From assembly GCA_002868905.1 (NCBI GenBank), contig PKUA01000018.1, positions 1 to 64,000 on the forward strand: a stretch of 64,000 nucleotides of DNA, in the 5' to 3' direction. The translations under genes and the position numbers were made by a program. This document shows positions 47,583 through 59,134 of this stretch, one piece after another. Numbering within the stretch: position 1 is the stretch's first letter; the number at the start of each line of letters is the position of its first letter. The notes beneath the pieces are model-generated. The model did not search any database and was not told the DNA's origin. It was given only the letters and a program-made list of their open reading frames with translations. Source of the stretch: Desulfuromonas sp. GTDB taxonomy: Bacteria; Desulfobacterota; Desulfuromonadia; Desulfuromonadales; Geothermobacteraceae.

Positions 47583-49814
47583 TCAGGCCGGTTCGAGTCC
47601 GGCGAAACGGAGCAGCAGCTTTTTCGGGCCGACGGTTCCGAAGAAAACCGTCACTTTTTGATTCTCGCCATTCCCCTCGATGCGCCGCACAGTACCGAGA
47701 CCGAACTTGGCATGCCGCACCCGCAGGCCGATACGCAGCCCCTCGTCGGCATCAGGAACCACCCTGACTTCGGAGGGGACTACCTCCGACGCTGTTTCCA
47801 TCTCTGGGTTGTCTGAACTGGTCGGGAGCTGGTCGAGCAGGGACGCGAGATTATGTTCAGCCGTCGGACGAACCTGCGGTTCCCTCCCGGCCAGCAAGTG
47901 GGGGGGAATTTCCGCCAGGAAGCGGCTCGGCGGATTATATTGATAGCTGCCGTAAATGCGGCGCCGACGAGCATAGCTCAGGTAGAGCCGCTCCATGGCA
48001 CGGGTCATCCCGACATAACAGAGCCGTCGTTCTTCCTCCATTTTTCCATCTTCGTCACCGACCCGGCTGCTCGGGAACAACCCCTCCTCCATCCCGGTCA
48101 TGAACACCAGCGGGAACTCGAGTCCCTTGGCGGCATGCAGGGTCATCAGGGTGACCCTGTCGAGGCTCGGATCGTAGCTGTCGAGATCGGTCACCAGGGC
48201 GATCTGCTCAAGGTAGTCCTGCAGACGTCCCTCCGTGCCAAAATGTTCTTCCATACCGGAGAGCAACTGTTCAAGGTTGTCGAGCCGTCCCTTCGCCTCC
48301 TGGCGCTGACCGTCGGTCATGGCCCCTTCCGCCTCCTCGCGCAGGGCAGGTCCGTAACCGCTCTCCTCGATCAGAGCCGCCGTCAGTTCCGGATAAGGGA
48401 GGTCGTTGAGCCGTTGGGAGAAGGAGGTCATCAGCGCGACAAATTCCCCGACCCGTTTCGCTGCAGCTCCGCCGAGCACCCCCGCCTCGAGGGCGGTCGA
48501 GCAGGCGGCCAGAAAACCACCTGCCTGCTCCTCGAATTGAGCGATCTTCTGCACGGTCGCCTGGCCGATGCCGCGCGCCGGGCTGTTGATAATCCGCTTG
48601 GCCGACAACGAATCGGCCGGGTTTACCAGCACGCGAAGATAGGCGAGGATGTCCTTGACCTCCATCCGGGCGAAGAATTTCTGCCCGCCGAACATCACGT
48701 ACGGCAGACGCCGGAAGGTCAGCGCCTCCTCCAGCGCCCGCGACTGGGCGTTGGTCCGGTAGAACACCGCCATGTCCCGCAGGTGCCTCCCGGCGGCGTG
48801 CAATCGCTCGATCTCGCCGGCAACGAAGCGCGCTTCCTCGAGATCGTCCGGCAGCGGCTCGACCTGCACCGGCTCCCCGCCTGGGTTGTCGGTCCAGAGG
48901 GTCTTCCCCTTGCGCCCGAGATTTTTCTCCACCACCCCCCCCGCCGCTTCGAGAATGGTCCGGGTTGAACGGTAGTTCTGTTCCAGACGGATCACGACGG
49001 TCCCGGGGTAGTCTCGCTCGAAACCGAGGATGTTGCTGATCTCAGCCCCGCGCCAGGCGTAGATCGACTGATCGTCGTCACCGACCACGCAGAGGTTGCC
49101 GTGTTCACGAGCGAGCAAATCGACCAGGCGGTACTGCACGCCGTTGGTGTCCTGAAACTCGTCGACCAGGATGTAGCGGAACCGTTCCCGCCAGCGTTGC
49201 AGGATCTCTGGATGCTCGGCAAACAGGCGAGTGGTGAGCAACAGCAGGTCACCGAAATCGACCGCGTTCGCCTGCTGCAGTCGCTGCTGGTAACGACGAT
49301 AGATCTGCTTGACCTGGGCTTCATCCCAGTTCTCTTCCTCCACCTGATCGGGACCGAGACCCCGGTTCTTGGCGCGATCAATCGCCGCCGCCGCCGCATT
49401 CGGCCGAAGAGTCTTCTCGCTGATGCCGAGTTCGCCGAGCACCTCCTTGAGCAGCCGCTGCTGGTCCTGATCGTCGTAGATGGTGAAATCGCGATTGTAG
49501 CCGAGAGCCTCGATCTCCTGGCGCAGAATCCGTACGCAACTGGAGTGAAAGGTTGAAACCCACGGCATCTCTCCACCATCCAGCTGCTTTTCCAACCGCT
49601 CCCGCATCTCGCCGGCCGCCTTGTTGGTGAATGTCACCGCGAGGATCTGCCATGGCGGAACCTGCCGCTCCCGGATCAGCCAGGCAACCCGGTGAGTCAG
49701 GGTACGGGTCTTGCCGGAGCCGGCTCCGGCCAGCACCAGCAATGGCCCCTCGTCATGGGTCACCGCCCGGCGCTGCATTTCGTTCAGTCCGCCGAGCAGG
49801 TCAGTCATCCTCAT
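47583..49814 (-). CDS. pcrA: UvrD/PcrA-type DNA helicase
   Basis: Superfamily 1A 3'-5' helicase involved in repair and replication-fork clearance. The 743-residue length is typical. Motifs in order are Walker A AGAGSGKTRTLTHR near 30, DEFQDTN (motif II) near 217, GDDDQSIYAWRGAE (motif III) near 240, LEQNYRSTRTI, TLHAAKGLEFPLVF (motif V) and VGMTRAMERLYLSYA (motif VI). The C-terminus (GLRVRHAKFGLGTVRRIEG) is the Tudor-like fold of PcrA. Its start overlaps the clcA stop by 14 nt, and it is last in the glmU-glmS-clcA-pcrA run. Confidence 0.96.
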   Translation of the reverse strand: MRMTDLLGGLNEMQRRAVTHDEGPLLVLAGAGSGKTRTLTHRVAWLIRERQVPPWQILAVTFTNKAAGEMRERLEKQLDGGEMPWVSTFHSSCVRILRQEIEALGYNRDFTIYDDQDQQRLLKEVLGELGISEKTLRPNAAAAAIDRAKNRGLGPDQVEEENWDEAQVKQIYRRYQQRLQQANAVDFGDLLLLTTRLFAEHPEILQRWRERFRYILVDEFQDTNGVQYRLVDLLAREHGNLCVVGDDDQSIYAWRGAEISNILGFERDYPGTVVIRLEQNYRSTRTILEAAGGVVEKNLGRKGKTLWTDNPGGEPVQVEPLPDDLEEARFVAGEIERLHAAGRHLRDMAVFYRTNAQSRALEEALTFRRLPYVMFGGQKFFARMEVKDILAYLRVLVNPADSLSAKRIINSPARGIGQATVQKIAQFEEQAGGFLAACSTALEAGVLGGAAAKRVGEFVALMTSFSQRLNDLPYPELTAALIEESGYGPALREEAEGAMTDGQRQEAKGRLDNLEQLLSGMEEHFGTEGRLQDYLEQIALVTDLDSYDPSLDRVTLMTLHAAKGLEFPLVFMTGMEEGLFPSSRVGDEDGKMEEERRLCYVGMTRAMERLYLSYARRRRIYGSYQYNPPSRFLAEIPPHLLAGREPQVRPTAEHNLASLLDQLPTSSDNPEMETASEVVPSEVRVVPDADEGLRIGLRVRHAKFGLGTVRRIEGNGENQKVTVFFGTVGPKKLLLRFAGLEPA

Positions 49815-51594
49815 CCTCCAGGCTCCGGGTCATCAGGGCTCGATTGTAGGCGGAAACCATGTCGCGGCGGGAGATAATGCCGACCAAGCGCCGCCGGTTG
49901 TGCGGATCGACCACCGGCAGTTGTTCGATGTTGCGATAGCCGATCTTGCGCATCGCCTGGTCGAGATTTTCATCGGCGGTGACCGTGATCACCTTGAGCG
50001 AGGCGAGCTCCTTCACCACCACCAGGTCCTTGAGGTGCTGTTCGAAGACCACCCCCATGAAATCCTGCACCGAGATGATGCCGGTCATCTCTCCCTGCTG
50101 GTCAACCAGCGGGAAATTGGTATGCCGGGTTTGGGCGGTGAAATTGGCGAACTGGCCGAGGGTCATCCCTTCCGGCACCGTCTCCACCTCGCGCACCATG
50201 ACATCGCCAACCTTGAGCGCCTTCATGATGTTCCGCTCCTTGCCGGCCTCGAGATCGATCCCGGCCCGCGAGAGCTCCACCGTCTCCAGGCTGTCCTTCT
50301 TGAAGCGGCGCGCCATGCTGGTACCGATGACGCAGGTCAGCATAATCGGGATGATGACCTCGTAGGAATCGGTGATCTCGAACAGCAGGAAGATGGCGGT
50401 CATCGGCGAATGGGTCGCCGCCGACAGGAACGCCCCCATCCCGACCAGGGCGTAGGCCCCGGGAGCGAGCCCGGCCGCCGGGAAAAGCTTCGCCATCAGC
50501 TGGCCGAAGGCGCCACCGGTGACCGCCCCGAGGTAGAGGCAGGGGGCGAACAATCCACCGGGGAGGCCTGAGCCGAGAGTAATGGAGGTCGCCACCGCCT
50601 TGATCAGAATCAGGGCGGCGAGCAGGTACCATGTCTGCTTGCCGAACAGCACCGTCTCCATGAACTCGTAGCCGTTGCCGAAAACCTGCGGGAAGCCGAT
50701 GCCGATCAGGCCGACCAGCAGGCCGCCGAGCAGCGGCTTGGCCAACTTCGGCAGCTTGAGGGCGTCGAACCGGTCCTTGATCCGGAAATGACCGTCGATA
50801 AACAGCGCCGCCAGGGCACCGACGATCAGGCCGAGCGCCAGGTAGAGCAGCAATTCCCAGGGGGAGCGGACGACGTAGGATGGCACCACCAGTTCCGGCA
50901 CGTTGCCGAGCAAAGCGCGAGAGACGACCGTCGCCATGCCGCTGGCGATAACGATGGAGGTGAAGCTCGCCAACTCGAAGGAGGCGAGCAGGACAATCTC
51001 CTGGGCGAAGAAGACCCCGGCGATCGGAGCGTTGAAGGTCGCCGCCACCCCGGCTGCCGCCCCGCAGGCAACCAGCACCTTGAGCCGGTCTCCTCCCATC
51101 TTGAACAGCTGGCCGAACTGGCTGCCGATCGCCCCGCCGATCATGGCGATCGGGCCCTCCTGTCCGGCCGATCCCCCGGTGCCGATCGTGATGGCGGCGC
51201 CGAAACCGCGGGTGAAGATCGGTCGCAGCTTCAACTTGGCCCCGCCGAGGTTGACCCGTTCGAGAAAACCGGAGAACCCCCCCTTCAAATCCTCGCCGAA
51301 AAACCGCCAGAGCGGGATCACCAGCACTCCCCCGAGCAGCGGGAAAAACAGCACCCAGATCCGCTCCGGGCTCCACTCTTCGAGGGAGAAGCCGAACAGG
51401 TGCATCCCCTGTTCGAACACCCCGACATGGATGAACTCGATCGTCTTCCGAAAGGCGTAGTTACCAAGTCCGCCGAGCAGGCCGATCATGACCGCCAGCA
51501 GAATCAGGAAGGTGTTTTCGCTGATGCGGAAATGACTGAGCAGGCCGGTCAGAACGCTGCGGGTCCGGTCGGCGATGTGATTTCTCAATGACAA
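49801..51594 (-). CDS. clcA: CLC-family chloride channel/antiporter with CBS domains
   Basis: A 597-residue protein: a CLC membrane domain (about 35-440) with GTGGSAGQEGPIAMIGG, which keeps the gating Glu of the GxEGP motif, and GSGLPGGLFAPCLYLG, then a cytoplasmic CBS pair (about 470-590) that may sense adenine nucleotides. The Glu suggests H+/Cl- exchange rather than a pure channel. TTG 51594 is preferred: it follows the glmS stop by 4 nt with GGTGGAG at a suitable distance; a longer frame (51645) would overlap glmS. Start therefore uncertain. Confidence 0.88.
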   Translation of the reverse strand: MSLRNHIADRTRSVLTGLLSHFRISENTFLILLAVMIGLLGGLGNYAFRKTIEFIHVGVFEQGMHLFGFSLEEWSPERIWVLFFPLLGGVLVIPLWRFFGEDLKGGFSGFLERVNLGGAKLKLRPIFTRGFGAAITIGTGGSAGQEGPIAMIGGAIGSQFGQLFKMGGDRLKVLVACGAAAGVAATFNAPIAGVFFAQEIVLLASFELASFTSIVIASGMATVVSRALLGNVPELVVPSYVVRSPWELLLYLALGLIVGALAALFIDGHFRIKDRFDALKLPKLAKPLLGGLLVGLIGIGFPQVFGNGYEFMETVLFGKQTWYLLAALILIKAVATSITLGSGLPGGLFAPCLYLGAVTGGAFGQLMAKLFPAAGLAPGAYALVGMGAFLSAATHSPMTAIFLLFEITDSYEVIIPIMLTCVIGTSMARRFKKDSLETVELSRAGIDLEAGKERNIMKALKVGDVMVREVETVPEGMTLGQFANFTAQTRHTNFPLVDQQGEMTGIISVQDFMGVVFEQHLKDLVVVKELASLKVITVTADENLDQAMRKIGYRNIEQLPVVDPHNRRRLVGIISRRDMVSAYNRALMTRSLEDEDD

Positions 51595-51598
51595 GAAC

Positions 51599-53428
<1,830 letters not shown>

Positions 53429-53488
53429 ATTCGCCCCCGTGGATGGCTATGTTTCATACACAAAGATGTCGGGTGAGGATTCATCTTC

Positions 53489-54880
53489 TCAACCTTCACC
53501 CTTCTGTCGCTTTTTCCGCTTGCGCGCGCTCCATCCTGCAATATTCTTCTGCTCGGCCCTGGAGATCGCCAGTGCGTCAGCCGGGACATCCTTGGTGATG
53601 GTCGACCCGGCGCCGATCAGGCTGTTGCGCCCGATGGTGACCGGGGCGACGAACTGGGTATCCGAGCCGACGAACACATCATCCTCAATGACCGTCCGGT
53701 GTTTGTTGACACCGTCGTAATTGCAGGTGATGGTGCCGCAGCCTATATTGACCCCTTTGCCGAGTTCGCAATCGCCGAGATAGGTCAGGTGGCTCGCCTT
53801 GGAGCCGAGACCAACCTCGGCCTTCTTGGTTTCAACAAAATTGCCGATCTTGTTCTCGCCGGCCAGCACGGTACCGGGACGCAAATGCGCCATCGGACCG
53901 ACATCGGTGTCATTGCCGATTCGGGCCTCGCTCACCACGCAACCCGCCTTGATATTGACCCGGTCGGCCAGGCGACTATCGGTAATGACGGCATGGGGTC
54001 CGACGCTGCAATCTCTGCCGATAATGCACCCCCCCCGGAGACAGCTGCCGGGCTGAATGACGGTGTCGGTGCCGATCTCAACCGTTGCATCGATATATGT
54101 CGTCTCCGGATCGATGATGGTTACCCCCGAACGCATCAGGGACTGATTGATCCTCCGGCGCAGAACAGCCTCGGCCTCGGCCAACTGCACCCGGTCGTTG
54201 ATCCCCATCGCCTCGCGTGGATCCTCAATCAGACAGGCGCAGACCCGCAGACCGGCAGCACGAGCGGCGGCAACGGAATCGGTCAGGTAATATTCCCCCT
54301 GGGCATTGTCGCGATCAACATGAGCCAGCAACTCGAAAACTGACGGAGCTTCGAAGGCATAAATACCGGTGTTGATCTCGGTCAGTTCCCGTTCGGCAGC
54401 AGTGGCGTCTTTCTCCTCGACGATCCGGACAACCTCGTCCCCCCGGCGTACGATTCTGCCGTAACCGAAGGGGTTTTCCAGGGTCGCCGTCAGCACCGAG
54501 ACGGTTGCCTGCTGACGCCGGTGCTGCTCCAGCAAGGCGCGCACCGTCTCCTCGCGCAACAGCGGAACATCCCCGCAAAGCAACAGCAAAGTCCCGTTGA
54601 AACCGGTCAGGGCTTCACGCGCGGCCAGCAGGGCATGCCCGGTTCCGAGCTGTTGCCGCTGCAAAACAAAATCGGCCCCGAACGGTCGGAGAGCCTCCTC
54701 GACCGCTTCGGCACCATGCCCCACGACCACCACGGATCGCGTGCTTCCGACCTGGTTCGCCACCTGGAGCGGGTACGCTGCCATCGCCTGCCCGGCGAGC
54801 GGATGCAGGACCTTCGGGAGTTTCGAACGCATACGGGTCCCCTGGCCCGCGGCCAGGATCACGGTGGCAATCTGTGTCAT
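53489..54880 (-). CDS. glmU: bifunctional GlcNAc-1-P uridylyltransferase/GlcN-1-P acetyltransferase
   Basis: Makes UDP-GlcNAc from glucosamine-1-phosphate, acetyl-CoA and UTP. The 463-residue protein has the N-terminal nucleotidyltransferase domain (LAAGQGTRMRSKLPKVLHPLAG near 8-30), a linker, and a C-terminal left-handed beta-helix built of hexapeptide repeats, with the acetyltransferase segment GCGTITCNYDGVNKHRT near 375. ATG 54880 is chosen, with GAGG 6 nt upstream. First gene of the glmU-glmS-clcA-pcrA series; glmM is not in the window. Confidence 0.96.
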   Translation of the reverse strand: MTQIATVILAAGQGTRMRSKLPKVLHPLAGQAMAAYPLQVANQVGSTRSVVVVGHGAEAVEEALRPFGADFVLQRQQLGTGHALLAAREALTGFNGTLLLLCGDVPLLREETVRALLEQHRRQQATVSVLTATLENPFGYGRIVRRGDEVVRIVEEKDATAAERELTEINTGIYAFEAPSVFELLAHVDRDNAQGEYYLTDSVAAARAAGLRVCACLIEDPREAMGINDRVQLAEAEAVLRRRINQSLMRSGVTIIDPETTYIDATVEIGTDTVIQPGSCLRGGCIIGRDCSVGPHAVITDSRLADRVNIKAGCVVSEARIGNDTDVGPMAHLRPGTVLAGENKIGNFVETKKAEVGLGSKASHLTYLGDCELGKGVNIGCGTITCNYDGVNKHRTVIEDDVFVGSDTQFVAPVTIGRNSLIGAGSTITKDVPADALAISRAEQKNIAGWSARKRKKRQKGEG

Positions 54881-54987
54881 GGTCAACCTCGTGAGAAGGA
54901 TTGGAAAAGCTGCTCATTATCGCGGATGGGAAAAGCATCGTCAAGGCAGCAAAACATGACGGTGAACAGACTAAACCGCATATCCCT

Positions 54988-55015
54988 TTGCAAGATTAAT
55001 CCTTTTAAGTATAGT
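54988..55015 (+). promoter_or_regulatory. promoter of the MXAN_5187_C-patatin-radical SAM operon
   Basis: TTGCAA (54988-54993), 16 nt, TATAGT (55010-55015). Transcription should start near 55022, 17 nt before ATG 55039. Confidence 0.65.
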
Positions 55016-55038
55016 AGGGGCGATAATTGGGGACTACC

Positions 55039-55581
55039 ATGGATAATAGAAACGATCATGAAAAACTTCTCGCCAAACTCGAAAACGAGCTGAAACAGCT
55101 CCAGATCAAATATGAGCAGTACTTTGCCGGGGTGGAAAAAAGGGAACCGGTCAAGGACAGAGAACTGATCGGACGACTGTTGCGGAAAATGGCGACCCGT
55201 CACATCACCCAGACCGATGTCCGTTTCCGCTTCCAGAACCTTGCCACCCGCTTCCACAGTTACAACGGCTACTGGGAGCGTGTCCTGCGCCTGATGGATG
55301 AAGGTCGTTACCATCGAGGCGGCACTCCTCCTCCGTCGGCACCGTCAGCCGCCACTGCGCCGAAGGGCTCCCCGGTCGACACCATTTACGACAACCTGGT
55401 CAAGGCCCACACCGATTGCGGTCTCGCCGGCAAACCTCCGGAGAAAGGTCAGGTCGAGAAATTTCTTGCCAGCCAACGACAGAAAATCCGGGAAAAGTTC
55501 GGGGATAAACAGGTCGACTTTTTCGTGGTGACCGAGAATGGTCGCCCCAAAATCAAAGCCCGCGCCAAAAAAGGGGGCTGA
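55039..55581 (+). CDS. MXAN_5187_C-like protein
   Basis: A 180-residue soluble protein. The N-terminal half (LENELKQLQIKYEQYFAGVEKREP, then RFRFQNLATRFHSYNGYWERVLRLMDEG) resembles the MXAN_5187 C-terminal domain family of deltaproteobacteria, rich in charged helices. A Pro/Ala linker (about 98-113) leads to a C-terminal basic region (VEKFLASQRQKIREKFG...KIKARAKKGG). No catalytic motif is visible. ATG 55039 has GGGGAC upstream. The patatin gene starts 2 nt after its stop, implying coupled expression. Function unknown. Confidence 0.75.
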   Translation: MDNRNDHEKLLAKLENELKQLQIKYEQYFAGVEKREPVKDRELIGRLLRKMATRHITQTDVRFRFQNLATRFHSYNGYWERVLRLMDEGRYHRGGTPPPSAPSAATAPKGSPVDTIYDNLVKAHTDCGLAGKPPEKGQVEKFLASQRQKIREKFGDKQVDFFVVTENGRPKIKARAKKGG

Positions 55582-55583
55582 TT

Positions 55584-56741
55584 TTGTTTCCCAGCCTCCG
55601 GCATCGCGGTAAAACAGCCCTGGTGCTCGCCGGTGGCGGGATCATGGGCGCCGCCTACGAAATCGGCTCCCTGACCGCCCTCGACCAGATGTTCGGCGAT
55701 GACTTCTCCGTCAACCAATTCGACATGTTCGTCGGTACCAGCGCCGGTTCTGTCATCGCCTCGCTGATGGCAAACCAGATCAAATCGGCCGACCTGTTCA
55801 GGGCGGTCGACCTTGACGAGCAGAACGTCTTCAACTGGCGCCGGCGCGATATCTACCGCTTCGAGGTCGGTCAACTCTGCAGCGCCTGGTGGCGGATGAC
55901 CCGTAACCTGTGGCGCATCGTGGGCAGTTACCGGCAGCGTCGCTCCAGTTTCTCCTGGCAGGACCTGAGCTATCTGTTCCAGGAGCAGTTTCCCGCCGGC
56001 CTCTTCTCCCTCAACCCGATGCAGGACTATCTCCGCCGCGCCTTCCAGGAAGCCGGGATTGCAGATGACTTCAGCCAGTTGGAACGGGAACTCTACATCC
56101 CGGCCTACGACCTTGACCGGGGAGAGCGGGTGGTCTTCGGCAGCGAGGATTTCCGCGACGTTCATATCTGCCAGGCGATCACCGCATCGAGCGCGATCCC
56201 GTTCTTTTTCCGCCCGCACCGGGTCGGCGGACGCTATTACATCGACGGCAACACCGGCCGGATTTCACATATCGATGTCGCCATTGAGCGCGGCGCCAAG
56301 CTGATCGTCCTGGTCAATCCGCGCGTCCCGATGCACAACGACCCGGAACGTTCCTGCCTGCCGTCACTCTCTTACGGGCACTGTGCCAGCATCGCCGAAC
56401 TCGGCATCGGGGTTGCCTGGGAACAGGCCCAGCGGATCGAAAATCATGAAAAACTGCAGATGGCTCTGGCCAATTACGCCTTGCTGCATCCCGACGTGGA
56501 AATCCTGATCATCGAACCCGGCTTGGACAAGTCCCTGCTGTTCTTTCAGAGCCCGATGAGCCAGGCAGCCCGCAACCACATCATGCATTACGGCTACCAC
56601 CTCACTCTCGGTCATCTGCGAGCGGAGTATGGGAAGTTCGCAAAGCCGTTTCGACGCTTCGGCATCGACACCAGTGACCAGCGGTTGCAGGACATGTTCC
56701 CCGAGCGGGAACAGCCGCCCCTGCCTGGAGAAGAGACATGA
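55584..56741 (+). CDS. patatin-like phospholipase
   Basis: A 385-residue predicted lipid acyl hydrolase of the patatin family. The catalytic pair is visible: oxyanion-hole run GGGIMG near 17-22, nucleophile GTSAG with Ser53, and the Asp-Gly of YYIDGNTG near 220. No signal peptide is present, so it acts in the cytoplasm or at the inner membrane. Start is TTG 55584, just after the previous stop, with AAGGGGG upstream. The stop overlaps the next gene's start by 4 nt, so all three genes form a coupled operon. Confidence 0.88.
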   Translation: MFPSLRHRGKTALVLAGGGIMGAAYEIGSLTALDQMFGDDFSVNQFDMFVGTSAGSVIASLMANQIKSADLFRAVDLDEQNVFNWRRRDIYRFEVGQLCSAWWRMTRNLWRIVGSYRQRRSSFSWQDLSYLFQEQFPAGLFSLNPMQDYLRRAFQEAGIADDFSQLERELYIPAYDLDRGERVVFGSEDFRDVHICQAITASSAIPFFFRPHRVGGRYYIDGNTGRISHIDVAIERGAKLIVLVNPRVPMHNDPERSCLPSLSYGHCASIAELGIGVAWEQAQRIENHEKLQMALANYALLHPDVEILIIEPGLDKSLLFFQSPMSQAARNHIMHYGYHLTLGHLRAEYGKFAKPFRRFGIDTSDQRLQDMFPEREQPPLPGEET

Positions 56742-58636
56742 AACGGCTCTCGACCGTCATTGCCACCCTGCACCTGCGGCGCAGCCGCCAGGCGGTCTCT
56801 CTGGCGGCCGGCAACCTGAAGGCGGCGCTCCCACCGGCACAGCAGGAAAACTGCCAACTTTGCGACCTGTTCCCGGAGATGTCGCTTGAAACCATGGCCG
56901 AACGGTTGCTTGCCGGCGACCCCGACCTGGTCGCATTACCGCTCTACCTCTGGAACCGGGCAACCCTTTTCGATCTGGCCCGGCGACTGAAGCAGATCCG
57001 GCCACAACTGCTGCTGGCTACCGGTGGCCCGGAGGCATCACCTCAGGCCGAAGCGATTCTGCAATCGGCCCCGTTCGATTTCCTGGTGCGGGGAGAGGGG
57101 GAAATAACCTTCTGCCAATTGCTGCGGGTCATTGCAGAGGGGGGGGCTTTTCAAGAGATCGACGGCCTCAGCCATCGACAACAGGGAGAGATCGTTCACA
57201 ACCCGGACCGCCCCGTTTGTGACGATCCGGGCATTTTCCCCTCCCCGTGGCTGCAGCAGGTCCTGACACCGCTTCCCAACGGAGGTGTCCTGTGGGAGAC
57301 CGCGCGGGGCTGCACGTTCGGTTGTGATTTCTGCTTTGATTCCGGCGGCCATCATCATGTTCGTCCCTTCCCGGAAAACCGGCTCAAAGCCGAGTTGGAA
57401 CTGTTCCACCAAAACCGGGTCGGAGAAGTCTGGGTCCTCGACGCAACCTTCAACTACCCCCCCGAAAGAGGAAAACGACTGCTCCGCCTGATCAGGGAGA
57501 TTGCGCCCGACATCCAGTTCCACCTCGAGGCGAAAGCCGATTATCTCGATCGGGAGACCGCAGCCCTGCTCGCATCGATCCCCTGCTCACTGCAACTCGG
57601 CCTGCAATCGGCCGATTCGGCGGTGTTGCGTGGAGTTCATCGCCGTTTCGATGTTGAGCGGTTCGAACAAGCTATTAACCTGCTTAACAGCGAGGGGGTG
57701 ACGTTCGGCCTCGACCTGATCTACGGCCTGCCGGGGGATGACTACCAGGGATTTGTCAACAGCCTTGAATTCGCGCTGGCCGGGCTGCCGAACCATATCG
57801 ATATCTTTCCGCTTGCCATCCTGCCTGGAACCCGCCTGGCGACCAGGACTCGTGAGTTGGGGATTCAGCACCACACCGACCCGCCATATACCATCGAGGC
57901 AACACCGACCATGCCGGCTGAGGAGCTGAAACAGTGCCGCGATCTCGCCAGCGCGGTCGACCTTTTCTACAACACCGGTCGCGCGGTCGGTTTTCTGCAT
58001 CCTCTGCTCGACACCCTCGCCTTGAGCGCCGAACAATTTTTCGAACATTTTGCCGCCTGGCTGCTGCAAACCCAGGGGATCTACCCGGACGTACTGCATG
58101 CGACCGAATCCTGGTCCGCCATCGAGATCCTGCCGATGCAGGAGGGTTTCGTTCAGCACGAACTGCTGCGACAGAACAGGATCGACCTGCTCCCGGCAGG
58201 CCTCGACCTGATACGTTTTCATTTCCATCACGCCGAAACGGGGCTGGGGGAAGAGACGTTACCGCCGGTAAGCGGTGAAGAGCTGTCGGAGGATGAACTG
58301 TGGCACACGGCCTGGCACCTCACCACCGGCGTACGCCTGGTGCCGTTCCATTATGAAATCGTCGACCTGCTTGAGATGGAGGGGGCAGACCTGGAAAGTT
58401 GCGCCACCTTGCTCCGCCCGGTCGGATCAACAGCCATTTTCCTGCGCCGGGCAGGAGAGGTGATCTTTGAATCCCTGAATGATGACATGGCTCGCCTGCT
58501 GACCGGGTGTCGCGGGGGACAAACCCCGGAACAGATCTTTTCGGGAAGCATCTCCGCAGCCGAAGGGAGTGAGCTGGTCTTCTGGGCCGCCAGCGAAGGT
58601 CTGATTCAGGCGACCTCGTCAAAGCGCTTGCGATAG
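56738..58636 (+). CDS. B12-binding radical SAM protein
   Basis: A 632-residue enzyme with an N-terminal cobalamin-binding-type domain (about 1-140), a radical SAM domain with CTFGCDFC (C192, C196, C199), and a long C-terminal region that resembles the DUF4080 group. The N-domain lacks an obvious DxHxxG, as in many class B family members that bind B12 base-off without the His. Substrate is unknown; relatives include methyltransferases and ring-modifying enzymes acting on lipids or natural products. It begins inside the patatin stop (ATGA overlap). Its 3' end overlaps the convergent thioredoxin-like gene by 31 nt. Confidence 0.85.
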   Translation: MKRLSTVIATLHLRRSRQAVSLAAGNLKAALPPAQQENCQLCDLFPEMSLETMAERLLAGDPDLVALPLYLWNRATLFDLARRLKQIRPQLLLATGGPEASPQAEAILQSAPFDFLVRGEGEITFCQLLRVIAEGGAFQEIDGLSHRQQGEIVHNPDRPVCDDPGIFPSPWLQQVLTPLPNGGVLWETARGCTFGCDFCFDSGGHHHVRPFPENRLKAELELFHQNRVGEVWVLDATFNYPPERGKRLLRLIREIAPDIQFHLEAKADYLDRETAALLASIPCSLQLGLQSADSAVLRGVHRRFDVERFEQAINLLNSEGVTFGLDLIYGLPGDDYQGFVNSLEFALAGLPNHIDIFPLAILPGTRLATRTRELGIQHHTDPPYTIEATPTMPAEELKQCRDLASAVDLFYNTGRAVGFLHPLLDTLALSAEQFFEHFAAWLLQTQGIYPDVLHATESWSAIEILPMQEGFVQHELLRQNRIDLLPAGLDLIRFHFHHAETGLGEETLPPVSGEELSEDELWHTAWHLTTGVRLVPFHYEIVDLLEMEGADLESCATLLRPVGSTAIFLRRAGEVIFESLNDDMARLLTGCRGGQTPEQIFSGSISAAEGSELVFWAASEGLIQATSSKRLR

Positions 58637-58881
58637 CGCGGGCGCTCACGAATCATATTGCGAATTTCAAGCGGGTCAGGGACACGTCCGCAAACCCGCA
58701 AGTTGTCATCCACCACCAGGGCGGGAGAGAGGTAGGCGCGGTGATCGATCATTTTGCGCTTGTCCCTGAAAACGTGGACTTCCGCCTCGATCGCCAGGTC
58801 CATTAAAGCTTCCCGCACGTTTTCCAAGGTCTGTTGACAGCGACCGTTTCCGTCTGGTTTACAAAGGATATCGATACGCAT
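58606..58881 (-). CDS. small thioredoxin-fold protein
   Basis: A 91-residue protein with an N-terminal beta strand followed by CKPDGNGRC (C7, C15), a widely spaced Cys pair, and SPALVVDDNLRVCGRVPDPLEIRNMI, with the cis-Pro position of a thioredoxin fold (SPALVV). It resembles small thioredoxin-like (thioredoxin_3) redox proteins, but the two Cys are seven residues apart rather than two, so classic CxxC chemistry is unlikely. ATG 58881 follows GAGGG. A promoter with consensus TATAAT lies upstream. Confidence 0.75.
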   Translation of the reverse strand: MRIDILCKPDGNGRCQQTLENVREALMDLAIEAEVHVFRDKRKMIDHRAYLSPALVVDDNLRVCGRVPDPLEIRNMIRERPRYRKRFDEVA

Positions 58882-58919
58882 AATGCCCTCACTTGGCAAT
58901 TGATGATCTTTTTGGTCTT

Positions 58920-58947
58920 ATTATAGCGCGTAGACTTTAATTTACAA
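58920..58947 (-). promoter_or_regulatory. promoter of the thioredoxin-fold gene
   Basis: On the minus strand TTGTAA (58947-58942), 16 nt, TATAAT (58925-58920). The -10 box is perfect. The leader is about 30 nt. Confidence 0.65.
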
Positions 58948-59134
58948 GTGAATTCGACCTGGCAATAACGCAGTTCTTTCTTTCCAGCAGCAAGAGGGGT
59001 CAACCGGGACAACCCTTCTCAACCCCTTTACCGAAGCAGCCTTCTCTCCGCATCAACGGAACAGGTGGCGGGCGGCGCAACTTGTGACATAATAGCTGCA
59101 GCGCAGCCGAAACCACCCGAGGAGAGCCACTATC

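Noticed and set aside
53429-53488. glmS ribozyme
   Set aside because: The gap before glmS is only 60 nt and lacks the ribozyme fold; that element is also known mainly from Firmicutes.
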